Positions 1-7,610 of a DNA stretch of 64,000 nt are shown here, in pieces (position 1 is the stretch's first letter; each line of letters opens with the position of its first letter). The stretch is from Lachnospiraceae bacterium AF51-6-b8A (GTDB taxonomy: Bacteria > Bacillota > Clostridia > Lachnospirales > Lachnospiraceae): contig JAQCZH010000001.1 of assembly GCA_027682585.1 (NCBI GenBank), positions 744,001-808,000 of the forward strand, written 5' to 3'. A model generated the notes under the pieces. The model saw only the letters and a program-made list of their open reading frames with translations, was not told the origin of the DNA and ran no database searches. The position numbers and the translations under genes were made by a program.

Positions 1-110
1 TGCCCGTCTGCTCTCTTAGCTCCCAGTCTCTTGGATTCGGAATCTCTACCGTTCTTGGTAGAACCCACTCCTTTTTTATGAGCGAAGAATTGAAGATTCA
101 TCTCTAACAT
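1..110 (-). CDS. rpmA: 50S ribosomal protein L27, N-terminal part (runs off the left edge)
   Basis: Large-subunit ribosomal protein L27, whose N-terminus reaches the peptidyl transferase centre. Only the first 36 codons are inside the window. The start reads [17 protein letters not shown], followed by a TKNGRDS-type stretch typical of L27. The leading segment with the LQFF-A/H junction is the cleavable extension found in Firmicutes that encode the Prp protease; cleavage after the two phenylalanines exposes the mature start. The prp gene lies immediately upstream, with its last codons overlapping the GGAGGTG ribosome binding site. Family knowledge: S. aureus and B. subtilis L27 are processed this way. 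Cleavage here is inferred from the motif and the neighbour. Confidence 0.95.
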   Translation of the reverse strand, partial: MLEMNLQFFAHKKGVGSTKNGRDSESKRLGAKRADG

Positions 111-113
111 GGT

Positions 114-437
114 TCACACCTCCTGTGTGTCAAATGAGACATATGTCTCACCATAGCTGTCTACAATTTTTTGAATTCCCAGAACCAGGGTCTCCATCAG
201 CAAATGACTGTCATGCGATACCGTTTCGGTAAACTGAAAATCAATCATGCCCCGCTTTTGATCCTGCCCAATGGAGAACTTGTCCTCCGTAAAGACTTCA
301 ATCGCGTTGATGGTATTGAGTACAAGCGCCGAAATCGCGGCACAGACAATATCGTCTGTGTCAGCGTAGTCTGCATGCCCCAGCAAGTAGAGCCTGCGGA
401 ATTCGCCTTTATCCCTTGTGACAGTTACTGAAATCAT
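114..437 (-). CDS. prp: Ribosomal-processing cysteine protease Prp (YsxB/DUF464)
   Basis: Cysteine protease that removes the N-terminal extension of ribosomal protein L27, needed for correct 50S assembly in Firmicutes. The 107-residue product has the family layout: a catalytic histidine in LLGHADYAD (His21) and a catalytic cysteine in DIVCAAIS (Cys32), 11 residues apart as in characterised Prp proteins. It lies between rplU and rpmA, the conserved arrangement. Only five bases separate it from rplU and three from rpmA, so all three are surely co-transcribed from the promoter at 840-868. The neighbouring L27 carries the matching cleavage motif, which supports the assignment. Confidence 0.93.
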   Translation of the reverse strand: MISVTVTRDKGEFRRLYLLGHADYADTDDIVCAAISALVLNTINAIEVFTEDKFSIGQDQKRGMIDFQFTETVSHDSHLLMETLVLGIQKIVDSYGETYVSFDTQEV

Positions 438-442
438 GGCAA

Positions 443-751
443 TCAGCCGTTGATCTTGTTGATCTTAACCTGAGTAAATGACTGCCTGTGGCCATTCTTC
501 TTGTGATATCCGGTCTTTCTCTTGTACTTGTAAACGATAACCTTGCGCGCACGACCGTTGCGAACAACAGAAGCTTCTACAGATGCGCCTGCAAGAGTGG
601 GGCTGCCAATCTTCAGACCATCGCCGGATACAGCCAGAACCTGATCGAAAGTCACCTTCTCTCCAGCCTCTGCTCCGAGTTTCTCAATGGTGATAACATC
701 CCCCTCGGATACCTTATACTGCTTACCACCGGTAGCAATAATTGCGTACAT
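443..751 (-). CDS. rplU: 50S ribosomal protein L21
   Basis: Large-subunit ribosomal protein L21, which binds 23S rRNA. The 102-residue length is usual for the family. It opens [18 protein letters not shown] and ends with the basic segment containing [15 protein letters not shown], the L21 signature. It has a strong AGGAGG ribosome binding site nine bases before the ATG. First gene of rplU-prp-rpmA. Upstream lies a leader of about 80 nt that may act as an autoregulatory L21 leader. In many Clostridia the preceding gene is rng; here a Bce-type transporter module intervenes. Confidence 0.97.
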   Translation of the reverse strand: MYAIIATGGKQYKVSEGDVITIEKLGAEAGEKVTFDQVLAVSGDGLKIGSPTLAGASVEASVVRNGRARKVIVYKYKRKTGYHKKNGHRQSFTQVKINKING

Positions 752-770
752 ACATGTACCTCCTGATCAC

Positions 771-839
771 AATACGCCAGTTTTGGTGCTTCGAGCCAAT
801 CCCGAAATCTTCATACCTAACTGCGCGACATACTGGAAT
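771..839 (-). promoter_or_regulatory. Candidate L21 (rplU) mRNA leader
   Basis: The 5' untranslated region between the rplU promoter and its ribosome binding site. A CCAGT segment at 832-836 can pair with ACTGG at 777-781, closing a structured leader. Ribosomal protein L21 leaders are known in low-GC Firmicutes. I recognise the position and the closing pair but could not fit the consensus with confidence. Confidence 0.35.
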
Positions 840-868
840 ATAATAGCATCGCAGAGAATGTGTGTCAA
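840..868 (-). promoter_or_regulatory. Vegetative promoter of rplU-prp-rpmA
   Basis: A perfect -35 TTGACA (863-868) and a -10 TATTAT (840-845) with the ideal 17-base spacer. It lies just after the stop codon of the ABC permease gene, so the ribosomal protein genes do not depend on transcription through the transporter module. Confidence 0.85.
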
Positions 869-870
869 GG

Positions 871-2862
871 CTAGTGGACAATCCGGTAGTAAATACGGCT
901 TGTCAAAAAGAAAATCAAGAGATAGATCAGGGCAAATACGACTGTCACAATGCCCAACCGAATCATGTAAAAGGTCATATTACTCACTCCGAAGAGAATC
1001 AGAAGATTGGACATGATCTTCCCGGCTGCCAGGCAGTGGATGATCGCAATGATCAGAGGAGCGAAGAAAAGCCAGACAATCTGGCTGGCTGCCGTTCTCC
1101 GAATCAGCGCATCCGGAAGCCCCACCTGCTTCATAATCTGATACTTCTCCCGATCCTCGTAGGCCTCATTAACCTGCTTATAATACGTGACAAGAACGGT
1201 TCCGATCAGGAAGACAAGGCCGACCAGAAGTCCCAGGAAGAGAAATCCTCCGTTAAAAGAATAGACTTCATTTCTTGCGTCCATTTGGTTCGTCGCAATG
1301 AAATTGTCGTGATTTAACTCTTTCACCGCCTTATCCAGAGCTTCAGACCGGTCTGCGGCATTCCAGGCAAAATATGGATTTGTACTTGTACCCATCCCCA
1401 TGCCGTCAGGTGCCTGAAGCAAGTCAGATACTTCCAGCATCGTTTTCTGATCCGGAAGAACCAAAAAAACATAGTCGACCGCAAAGTTGGATAAGACCAT
1501 GTTCTTGCCCGGGCTGAGCTGATATGTCATATTCCCTATCTTCAAGTTCTTGATATCAGACATACTGTCCCGGTTGCTGTAGATTAAAGCCTGTCCCTGA
1601 CTGAGTTTGATATCCGTCCCAAAATACCGGTTATATTCATCCAGGCTTCCCAGAACAACAAATCCGATCTTAAAACCGTCTTTGGGATTGCTCAGATCTT
1701 TCTGATTCGCAAAAACAGGCTTCAACTCCTGATTCGAATATAAGACAGCTGTTGTCAGCTGGGTGATATGAATCCCGTCTCTGACCTGCGTATGAGGCTC
1801 AGTCGCCTGGCGTGCCTTCTCTTCCACCTCGCTGCTCCACTGTTGCAGGTCTGCAAGACTGGGGGTATGCTCAGAAACCTGGACAGAATTCAGTTCATAA
1901 TAACGATTATGCAGGATTCCACCCACCGTTTTCTCCATGTTGGAGTACATGACAAATACCGTCGAGAGGGTCAGGATAACGCCGCAGGCCATGATAGCCA
2001 TAGAAGCAAGACCAACTGCGTGGGACTTCATGCGGTAGAGAAGGCCGGAGATATTCAGAAAGTTTTTGGCCTTATAATAGGACTTCCTCTTCCGCCGGAA
2101 TTTGAGATAAATCACAGAAAGAGACACAAAGAGGGAATAGGTAGCCAGAATAACCGCCAGAACAGCGAAGACGATTTGAGTCATGGCGGATAAGAATCCA
2201 TCTACGTGCAGGGCCTGATGATAACCGTATCCCAGAGCGGCCAGACCGATGACCAGAAGAATCCAGTTGGATCTTGGCTCCTTTTCTCCTTTCTTCTCTC
2301 CTGCCAGAAGGGCAAGAGGGGCTTTGGAGCGAATCTTACTGCAGTTAACGACAAAGAGCACAAGGAAGAAGACCAGTTCGAAGATCCCCGTCATGACAAA
2401 CGCCTGTCCTGAGAAAGGATAGTGCATCAGCTTAACGCCGGAATCATGGAGCAATTCATTGAGGCCGGCGAAAATCAGCTTGCCGAAGATGAAACCTCCA
2501 AGGGTGCTGATCATGGTCATGAAAATAAAGAGAACTAAGAGTTCAATGAAGAGAATACGGCGGATATGTCGCTTCTCCAAACCCAGGATTGAGTAGAGAG
2601 CCAATTCCTGTTTTCTCCTGCTCATGAGAAAGCGATTGGAGTAGAGAATGAAAACACCGGCCAGAATCAGGATCAGCCAGCTGCCATATTGGACGAACGT
2701 TACCAGGTCTTTATGCCTGCTCAGAACATATTCATTGGACTGCAGGGATACCATGACATTATAGAGAAGAAACATAATGCCGTTAGAAATGATGAAAGGA
2801 ATGTTAACCAGGCGATTTGCCTTGATATTCTTGAGAGCGAAACGGGCTGCGATGGTCGTCAT
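871..2862 (-). CDS. BceB-type ABC transporter permease (FtsX-like)
   Basis: Membrane component of a peptide-antibiotic sensing and detoxification ABC transporter. The 663-residue protein has the BceB topology: one N-terminal membrane segment (about 20-40), FtsX-like helices, then a large extracellular domain (about 310-555) between the seventh and eighth helices, and a final three-helix FtsX block. Family knowledge: the extracellular domain binds or senses the peptide (bacitracin, lantibiotics, nisin) and the permease signals to the BceS-like kinase. Its start overlaps the end of the ATPase gene by four bases, so translation is coupled. Substrate cannot be told from sequence. The gene ends three bases before the rplU promoter. 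Confidence 0.9.
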   Translation of the reverse strand: MTTIAARFALKNIKANRLVNIPFIISNGIMFLLYNVMVSLQSNEYVLSRHKDLVTFVQYGSWLILILAGVFILYSNRFLMSRRKQELALYSILGLEKRHIRRILFIELLVLFIFMTMISTLGGFIFGKLIFAGLNELLHDSGVKLMHYPFSGQAFVMTGIFELVFFLVLFVVNCSKIRSKAPLALLAGEKKGEKEPRSNWILLVIGLAALGYGYHQALHVDGFLSAMTQIVFAVLAVILATYSLFVSLSVIYLKFRRKRKSYYKAKNFLNISGLLYRMKSHAVGLASMAIMACGVILTLSTVFVMYSNMEKTVGGILHNRYYELNSVQVSEHTPSLADLQQWSSEVEEKARQATEPHTQVRDGIHITQLTTAVLYSNQELKPVFANQKDLSNPKDGFKIGFVVLGSLDEYNRYFGTDIKLSQGQALIYSNRDSMSDIKNLKIGNMTYQLSPGKNMVLSNFAVDYVFLVLPDQKTMLEVSDLLQAPDGMGMGTSTNPYFAWNAADRSEALDKAVKELNHDNFIATNQMDARNEVYSFNGGFLFLGLLVGLVFLIGTVLVTYYKQVNEAYEDREKYQIMKQVGLPDALIRRTAASQIVWLFFAPLIIAIIHCLAAGKIMSNLLILFGVSNMTFYMIRLGIVTVVFALIYLLIFFLTSRIYYRIVH

Positions 2863-3614
2863 GCCAACACCTTCTTTCTGAGTACCGTCTGCGCCTGATG
2901 GATACGCTCCATGAAGGTCTCCTGATCTTCCTCCCCCCGATAGAGTTCATGGAAGACAATTCCATCTTTGATAAAGAGAACTCGCTTGGCGTAAGAGGCT
3001 GAGCGCAGGGAATGCGTCACCATGAGAATGGTCTGCGCATTCTCATTAATTTTAGTAAAGAGCTTCATGATCGCGTCGGCAGAAGCGGAATCCAGACTCC
3101 CGGTTGGCTCATCTGCCAGCAGCAGGGCGGGTCTGGTAATGATTGCTCTTGCCGTGGCAATACGCTGCTTCTGTCCGCCGGAGATCTCATAGGGATATTT
3201 GTCAACAAAATCTTGAATCATAAGCTGATCCTGAATCTCTGCCAGGCGGTTTTTCATCTCCTCCGGCTTCACGCCAGACAGAACCAGGGGCAGATAGATG
3301 TTGTCCCGATTGGTGAACTGATCTAAAAGGTTAAATGTCTGAAAGACGAATCCAAGCTCATTGCGGCGGAAAGCTGCGATATCCTTCTCCTTGAGCTGGG
3401 ACAGATTCTGCCCCTCCAGAATAATGTTGCCGGATGTGGGCTGATCCAGGGTCGCGACCAAGTTCAAAAGAGTCGTCTTTCCGGATCCGGATTCGCCCAT
3501 AATAGCGATGAACTCGCCCTCGTCAACTGAAAAGTTGATTTCCTTCAGAGCTGGAGTCTCAATGCCTCTGGATCGGTAGGTCTTCTTTACATCCTGTAAT
3601 TCCAGTATTTTCAT
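2859..3614 (-). CDS. BceA-type ABC transporter ATP-binding protein
   Basis: ATPase subunit partnering the BceB-like permease encoded directly downstream. The 251-residue protein shows Walker A GESGSGKT (residues 40-47), the ABC signature SGGQKQR (145-151) and Walker B LLLADE followed by PTGSLD (164-175). This set is typical of the MacB/BceA subfamily (SalX/LolD-like). The ribosome binding site is AGGAGG. Upstream is a 204-base intergenic region with an exact BceR-type operator, implying induction by the neighbouring response regulator rather than simple read-through from it. Likely role: resistance against cell-envelope peptide antibiotics. Confidence 0.92.
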   Translation of the reverse strand: MKILELQDVKKTYRSRGIETPALKEINFSVDEGEFIAIMGESGSGKTTLLNLVATLDQPTSGNIILEGQNLSQLKEKDIAAFRRNELGFVFQTFNLLDQFTNRDNIYLPLVLSGVKPEEMKNRLAEIQDQLMIQDFVDKYPYEISGGQKQRIATARAIITRPALLLADEPTGSLDSASADAIMKLFTKINENAQTILMVTHSLRSASYAKRVLFIKDGIVFHELYRGEEDQETFMERIHQAQTVLRKKVLA

Positions 3615-3668
3615 GGGATACCTCCTGTATTATCTTTTCTCAACGATCTGATTCGTTATCATCATAGC

Positions 3669-3686
3669 CCTGTCTGATCAGACAGG
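3669..3686. promoter_or_regulatory. 18-bp perfect palindrome in the transporter leader
   Basis: CCTGTCTGATCAGACAGG is a perfect 9+9 palindrome between the BceR-type operator and the start of the ATPase gene. It could be a second protein-binding site or a short hairpin in the mRNA leader. Function unknown. Confidence 0.4.
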
Positions 3687-3708
3687 CATTTATATAAAAT
3701 AACAGCTC

Positions 3709-3726
3709 CCTTACAGACCTGTAAGG
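3709..3726. promoter_or_regulatory. BceR-type operator upstream of the ABC transporter genes
   Basis: CCTTACA-GACC-TGTAAGG, a perfect 7-bp inverted repeat with a four-base spacer. Its core TTACA-N4-TGTAA matches the published consensus TNACA-N4-TGTAA for BceR-like response regulators. It lies about 100 bases before the ATPase start codon, upstream of where a promoter would sit, as in B. subtilis bceAB. Confidence 0.75.
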
Positions 3727-3818
3727 AAGCAATAAGATTCATCTCTCCCCCGGCTGAATGCCTGAGGCAGTTGCAATTGTGGACTCTTTTTACGTTTCGA
3801 GTCCAGATACCGATTCAA

Positions 3819-4736
3819 TCAGGGGAAAATCACTTGAAAGCAACTCCCCTCTCCCAGTTCAGATTCGACCACAATCTTGATTGAAAGTTTCCTGGCAATG
3901 GTATCTGCCAGAAAGAGTCCCAAACCGGAGGACTTCTCTGTCGCGCGTCCGTTAAATCCCGAATAGCCCCTGTCAAAAATTTTGGGCAGATCCTGTTTGG
4001 GAATCCCGACTCCGGTGTCTTCAACCCGCAGGATCTTCTTCCCCAGATCATAACGAATACTGATCTTGCCTCCATGTGTGTATTTGATGGCATTGGAGAT
4101 CAGCTGTTCTAAGAGAACGGATAACCAGCGGGCATCTGAGAGAACATAGGCCGACCTGGCAATATCAAATACAACGCGATCATCATTTTCCACAAAGAGC
4201 AGGGAATAGCGTTTTAAGATCTCTGTCAAAAGCGGCCTGAGTTTCACCTTGATCAAGTCCATATCTCTGGCATTCCGCACAAGTTTTAAATAGGACATAG
4301 CCATATTGGCATACCCGTTGATCTCCATCAGACGGGACTTAATGCGAAGGGCATTGCTGTCAGCAGACAGAGAGTCAGACTCCAGGAGCAAAGAGGCTGC
4401 TGTAATCGGCGTCTTCATCTGATGCATCCAGAGAAGAAAGTAATCCTCAAGTTCTTTCTGCCTGCGCAGAGTCTCTTCTTCCAACCGGCTCTTCTCCTCT
4501 TTGACCTGTTCCAATTCCCGGCTCAGATCTGCCCTTTGTCCAACCCGATAAGTGGCGAAAACCAAGTAAATCATCCAACAGAATCCAATGACCTGTAAGC
4601 ACAAAATGAAATAGGATATCTCCATCCCGCCAAGCAAATGAACGGTTGCAAGAAGAATGATAACCAGAAGCAGAGTTGTCGTGACAGGGAAAATTTCCCG
4701 CAGAAAATCAAGTATTTCTTCCTTAGCAGGCATCAT
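3819..4736 (-). CDS. BceS-type intramembrane-sensing histidine kinase
   Basis: Sensor kinase of the Bce module. The 305 residues start with two membrane helices (about 18-37 and 41-63) joined by only a few residues, so it has no extracellular sensor domain; such kinases are switched on by their ABC transporter. A coiled linker follows, then the phospho-acceptor His105 in LLWMHQMKTP, the N-box EQLISNAIKYT, the G1 box DTGVGIP and the G2 box GLGLFLA. The start overlaps the response regulator gene by four bases. The gene is the last of the regulator pair and is followed by the operator-bearing intergenic region. Confidence 0.9.
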   Translation of the reverse strand: MMPAKEEILDFLREIFPVTTTLLLVIILLATVHLLGGMEISYFILCLQVIGFCWMIYLVFATYRVGQRADLSRELEQVKEEKSRLEEETLRRQKELEDYFLLWMHQMKTPITAASLLLESDSLSADSNALRIKSRLMEINGYANMAMSYLKLVRNARDMDLIKVKLRPLLTEILKRYSLLFVENDDRVVFDIARSAYVLSDARWLSVLLEQLISNAIKYTHGGKISIRYDLGKKILRVEDTGVGIPKQDLPKIFDRGYSGFNGRATEKSSGLGLFLADTIARKLSIKIVVESELGEGSCFQVIFP

Positions 4737-5410
4737 ATTTCCTCCGCCAGATAGTAGCCGATTCCCTTTTTGGTTTCAATCAGATTCTCCAGTCCAATTT
4801 CCCTCAGCTTCTTGCGGAGGCGGGAAATATTAACGGCCAGTGTATTGTCATCAATAAAATTCTCGCTCTGCCAGCAATGCTCAATCAGAGCCTCCCGACT
4901 GATCACCTTGCTCCTGCCGATGAAGAGAGGTTCCAAAATCAAGAGTTCTGTCCTGGTCAGATCCATCTGCCCGTCCTGACAGGAAATCGCAGTCTTGGCC
5001 AAATCCAGTTTCACTCCGTTCCAGACGAGCTCGTTGGCATTCTGCCCGAACTCATAAGAACGGCGCAGGAGGGCATCAATCTTGACCCGCACCACTTCGA
5101 GAGAGACCGGCTTGGTCACATAGTCATCCGCTCCCATCTGCATTCCCTGAATCAAGTCCATATCATCAGACTTGGAACTCAAGATCAGGATGGGCATCGT
5201 TGAGAACGCTCGGATCTGCTGACACCAGTAAAAACCATTATAGGACGGGAGCACAACATCCATGATAAGCAGATCCGGCGCCGCCTCCCTGACTTCCTGG
5301 GCGACGTTGGTAAAATCACAAGTCTGTATCACCTTGTGCCCCCAGCTGGTCAGATGTTCTTCTAAAGACTGGGCGATCATATGATCGTCCTCAACAAGAA
5401 ATAAATTCAT
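4733..5410 (-). CDS. BceR-type OmpR-family response regulator
   Basis: DNA-binding response regulator of 225 residues. The receiver domain (1-115) has the acidic pocket EDD at 7-9, the predicted phospho-acceptor Asp51 in LIMDVVLP, and the conserved YVTKPV lysine. The C-terminal winged-helix domain (about 130-225) ends in the usual KKGIGYYL element. Partner of the kinase encoded downstream. The exact TTACA-N4-TGTAA site ahead of the transporter genes is its most likely target. No copy of that site is visible before its own gene, so the regulator pair may be expressed constitutively. Confidence 0.9.
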   Translation of the reverse strand: MNLFLVEDDHMIAQSLEEHLTSWGHKVIQTCDFTNVAQEVREAAPDLLIMDVVLPSYNGFYWCQQIRAFSTMPILILSSKSDDMDLIQGMQMGADDYVTKPVSLEVVRVKIDALLRRSYEFGQNANELVWNGVKLDLAKTAISCQDGQMDLTRTELLILEPLFIGRSKVISREALIEHCWQSENFIDDNTLAVNISRLRKKLREIGLENLIETKKGIGYYLAEEI

Positions 5411-5503
5411 CTAAAATAATCCTTTATTATGTGATCAAATATGTATCTTGCGCTCATTCGATTGCCGCGAGCGCTGATGCATGTTCCTACGAGTCTGAAC
5501 AGG

Positions 5504-6781
5504 TCAAGATGAGAGCGTCTGCTTCAAGGAGGCATACTTCTTCTGCCGGGTCATCTCCACCAGACCAAGAGCGGTGACGTCAACCAGACTTACCTGCTGC
5601 GGATCACTCTTACAACAAGCGGATAAATGTTCCAGTAATTTGGTCCAATCTCCCCTCTCACTCATATTGATGAAATCAATGATAATAATCCCCGATAAGT
5701 TTCGAAGCCGCATCTGTCTGACAATCTCCTCTGCCGCTTGGCGATTACAGGTCAGGATGGCATCCCGCTTCCTGGAATCCATCTTCATCTTGCCGGTATT
5801 GATATCGATCACATTCAAAGCTTCCGTCTGTTCAATGATGAGATTGCCTCCGCAGGGAAGCCATACGGTCTTAGCGCTTACCTCCTTCATCAGCCGGGTC
5901 AGATTGCGCAGCTGATAGAGAGGATAGTCATCCCGGTAAGCGGTAAAAAGCGCAGCATAGTCATCCAGACGATTGTCGAGGCATTTGATTTCCGACCATA
6001 CGCCAGGCCCTTGTAACCGACAGGAGCGAGATTGGCTTTTCCCATCAGGGAAACAGGCAATCACCTCCTCCAGATCACTGGTGACAGAGGCAATCTGCCC
6101 GGCCGGATAAGCCATCAGTCGTTCCAGCCAAAGCGGTTGCTCTGTCTGAAAGACGGTAAAGAGAGACTGTTTGAAAATGACTGCCCGGAAGTCTTCCATT
6201 TTTTCGGCAAGAAACTTAATCTGCCCAGCCAGTTCTTCCTCCCCCAGGGTCGCCGCAGATGTCCGCAGGGTCAGGTGATAGCTTCTGCTTTCGTATCTGG
6301 CCAGAAAATCTCTGAGACGTCTTCGGTCCTGTCCGTAAATTTTCTTAGAAATTCCGGACTCCCCTGTCCCCATATGTAAGATTACGTCAGCGGATTTGAA
6401 AATGATATCACTGCTTGCAATGGCGTCTTTGCTCTTAATTGGATCGGCAGTAATCTGCAGCAGGACCTCATCCCCTCCATGAATACCCTGGGATTTGGAG
6501 CGTCTGCGCACATAGTTGAGTTCATCCGGATTCTTCACAGGAAGAAAAACCCTCTTTTGGTCTGCAATGTCGACAAAAGCGGCATGCAGAGACGGCAGAT
6601 ATTTCCGGATGCGGCCAATGTGAATCTGTCCGACCATACTTGGTCTCGCCAGATTTTCCGCCTGCAGTTCAATGGCCTGCCCTTTTTTATCGCGAACAAG
6701 AAAAAGAGCAATTTTTCTGTCTTGCCAGGGCATCCTGGTAATGGTTATCTCCAATTCTTCACGCTCTGAAATTTCATGCAT
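5504..6781 (-). CDS. rng: Ribonuclease E/G family protein, short form lacking the zinc-link
   Basis: Endoribonuclease of the RNase E/G family, acting in rRNA maturation and mRNA decay. The 425-residue protein has the S1-like segment near the N-terminus (HIGRIRKYLPSLHAAFVDI region) and the DNase I-like catalytic core with Asp326 (NVIDINTGK) and Asp369 (IIIIDF). These are spaced 43 residues apart like D303 and D346 of E. coli RNase E. The protein stops soon after GLVEMTRQKK, exactly where family members normally carry the CPxCxGxG zinc-link cysteines used for dimer formation; these are absent. It follows the two radical-SAM-associated genes, the usual clostridial neighbours. Confidence 0.88.
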   Translation of the reverse strand: MHEISEREELEITITRMPWQDRKIALFLVRDKKGQAIELQAENLARPSMVGQIHIGRIRKYLPSLHAAFVDIADQKRVFLPVKNPDELNYVRRRSKSQGIHGGDEVLLQITADPIKSKDAIASSDIIFKSADVILHMGTGESGISKKIYGQDRRRLRDFLARYESRSYHLTLRTSAATLGEEELAGQIKFLAEKMEDFRAVIFKQSLFTVFQTEQPLWLERLMAYPAGQIASVTSDLEEVIACFPDGKSQSRSCRLQGPGVWSEIKCLDNRLDDYAALFTAYRDDYPLYQLRNLTRLMKEVSAKTVWLPCGGNLIIEQTEALNVIDINTGKMKMDSRKRDAILTCNRQAAEEIVRQMRLRNLSGIIIIDFINMSERGDWTKLLEHLSACCKSDPQQVSLVDVTALGLVEMTRQKKYASLKQTLSS

Positions 6782-6851
6782 TTTGCGTCCTCATCAGATC
6801 CGGCGCGGCGGCGTCCATGATAAAAATATAGATTTTTAAACTCCTCACAAA

Positions 6852-7610
6852 TCAGAAAAACGCTTCTCCAACATCGTCCAGCGAAATCAATTGTCCACCC
6901 ATCCTGGTGAACATATCCTCCCGGTAGACTCGAATGGCATATTCCTTAGGATCCAGTCCCAGGGAACGATGGAAATGTTCCATGACAAGATCCGGCTTGA
7001 TGTTATCCGTCGAACCGGAAGACAGCATGATGCGGTGGCAGACAGGGCCGCATTCTTCGTCCGCCGGATCCGCCGGACAAGCTTGATCCCCCGGGATAAA
7101 AGGCCCAATCTCCCAGCGGTAGATTAGGGGCTTGAGATCAAGCGAACGCTCGGATTTTTTGGTCTTCTTGACAATTGTAATATGATCTGTCCGATCATAG
7201 AAGTCCTCCCTGGCATTGATCAGCTCCCTCAGTTGAAGAGGTGGCTTGCCCTTGCGATAGGTCAGGCGGTAGCTGGAAGCCTCCACAGACGCCATGGCAT
7301 TTTTCGCGTTCTCAGGCAGACGGCGAAGGGAATGAATCACCATCCCGTCCACCATAGCCTCTCCAAGCGCCTTCATAGCGGCAGGACCATCAATATCCTC
7401 TTCTGTCTCAATATCCATGTACTCTCCGTCGGAAGTAATGCCAAGTCCAAGGGGCTCTGCGAAGGACATGACGGGATGAGGATGATAGCCCTGAGAGAAC
7501 TTCATGGGAATACGGGCTCTGCGCATGGCCTTTTGAAAATAACGCATGATATCCAGGTGCCCGATGTATTTCATGGCTCCATGTTTACCGAAGCGAATTC
7601 TGATTTTCAA
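6852..7610 (-). CDS. TIGR03936-type radical SAM-linked protein (DUF2344)
   Basis: Partner protein of the radical SAM enzyme encoded directly upstream; biochemical role unknown. I chose the TTG start at 7610, which gives LKIRIRFGKHGAMKYIGHLD, the usual family start, with GGAGG eight bases before it; an ATG at 7625 lies inside that ribosome binding site. The product is about 252 residues and has the conserved SHLDL-like segment (here GHLDIMRYFQKAMRRA), followed by PMKFSQGYHPHP and SFAEPLGLG. In many Clostridia this protein and the TIGR03960 enzyme are adjacent, sometimes fused, ahead of rng and rplU, as here apart from the Bce insertion. Confidence 0.85.
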   Translation of the reverse strand: MKIRIRFGKHGAMKYIGHLDIMRYFQKAMRRARIPMKFSQGYHPHPVMSFAEPLGLGITSDGEYMDIETEEDIDGPAAMKALGEAMVDGMVIHSLRRLPENAKNAMASVEASSYRLTYRKGKPPLQLRELINAREDFYDRTDHITIVKKTKKSERSLDLKPLIYRWEIGPFIPGDQACPADPADEECGPVCHRIMLSSGSTDNIKPDLVMEHFHRSLGLDPKEYAIRVYREDMFTRMGGQLISLDDVGEAFF

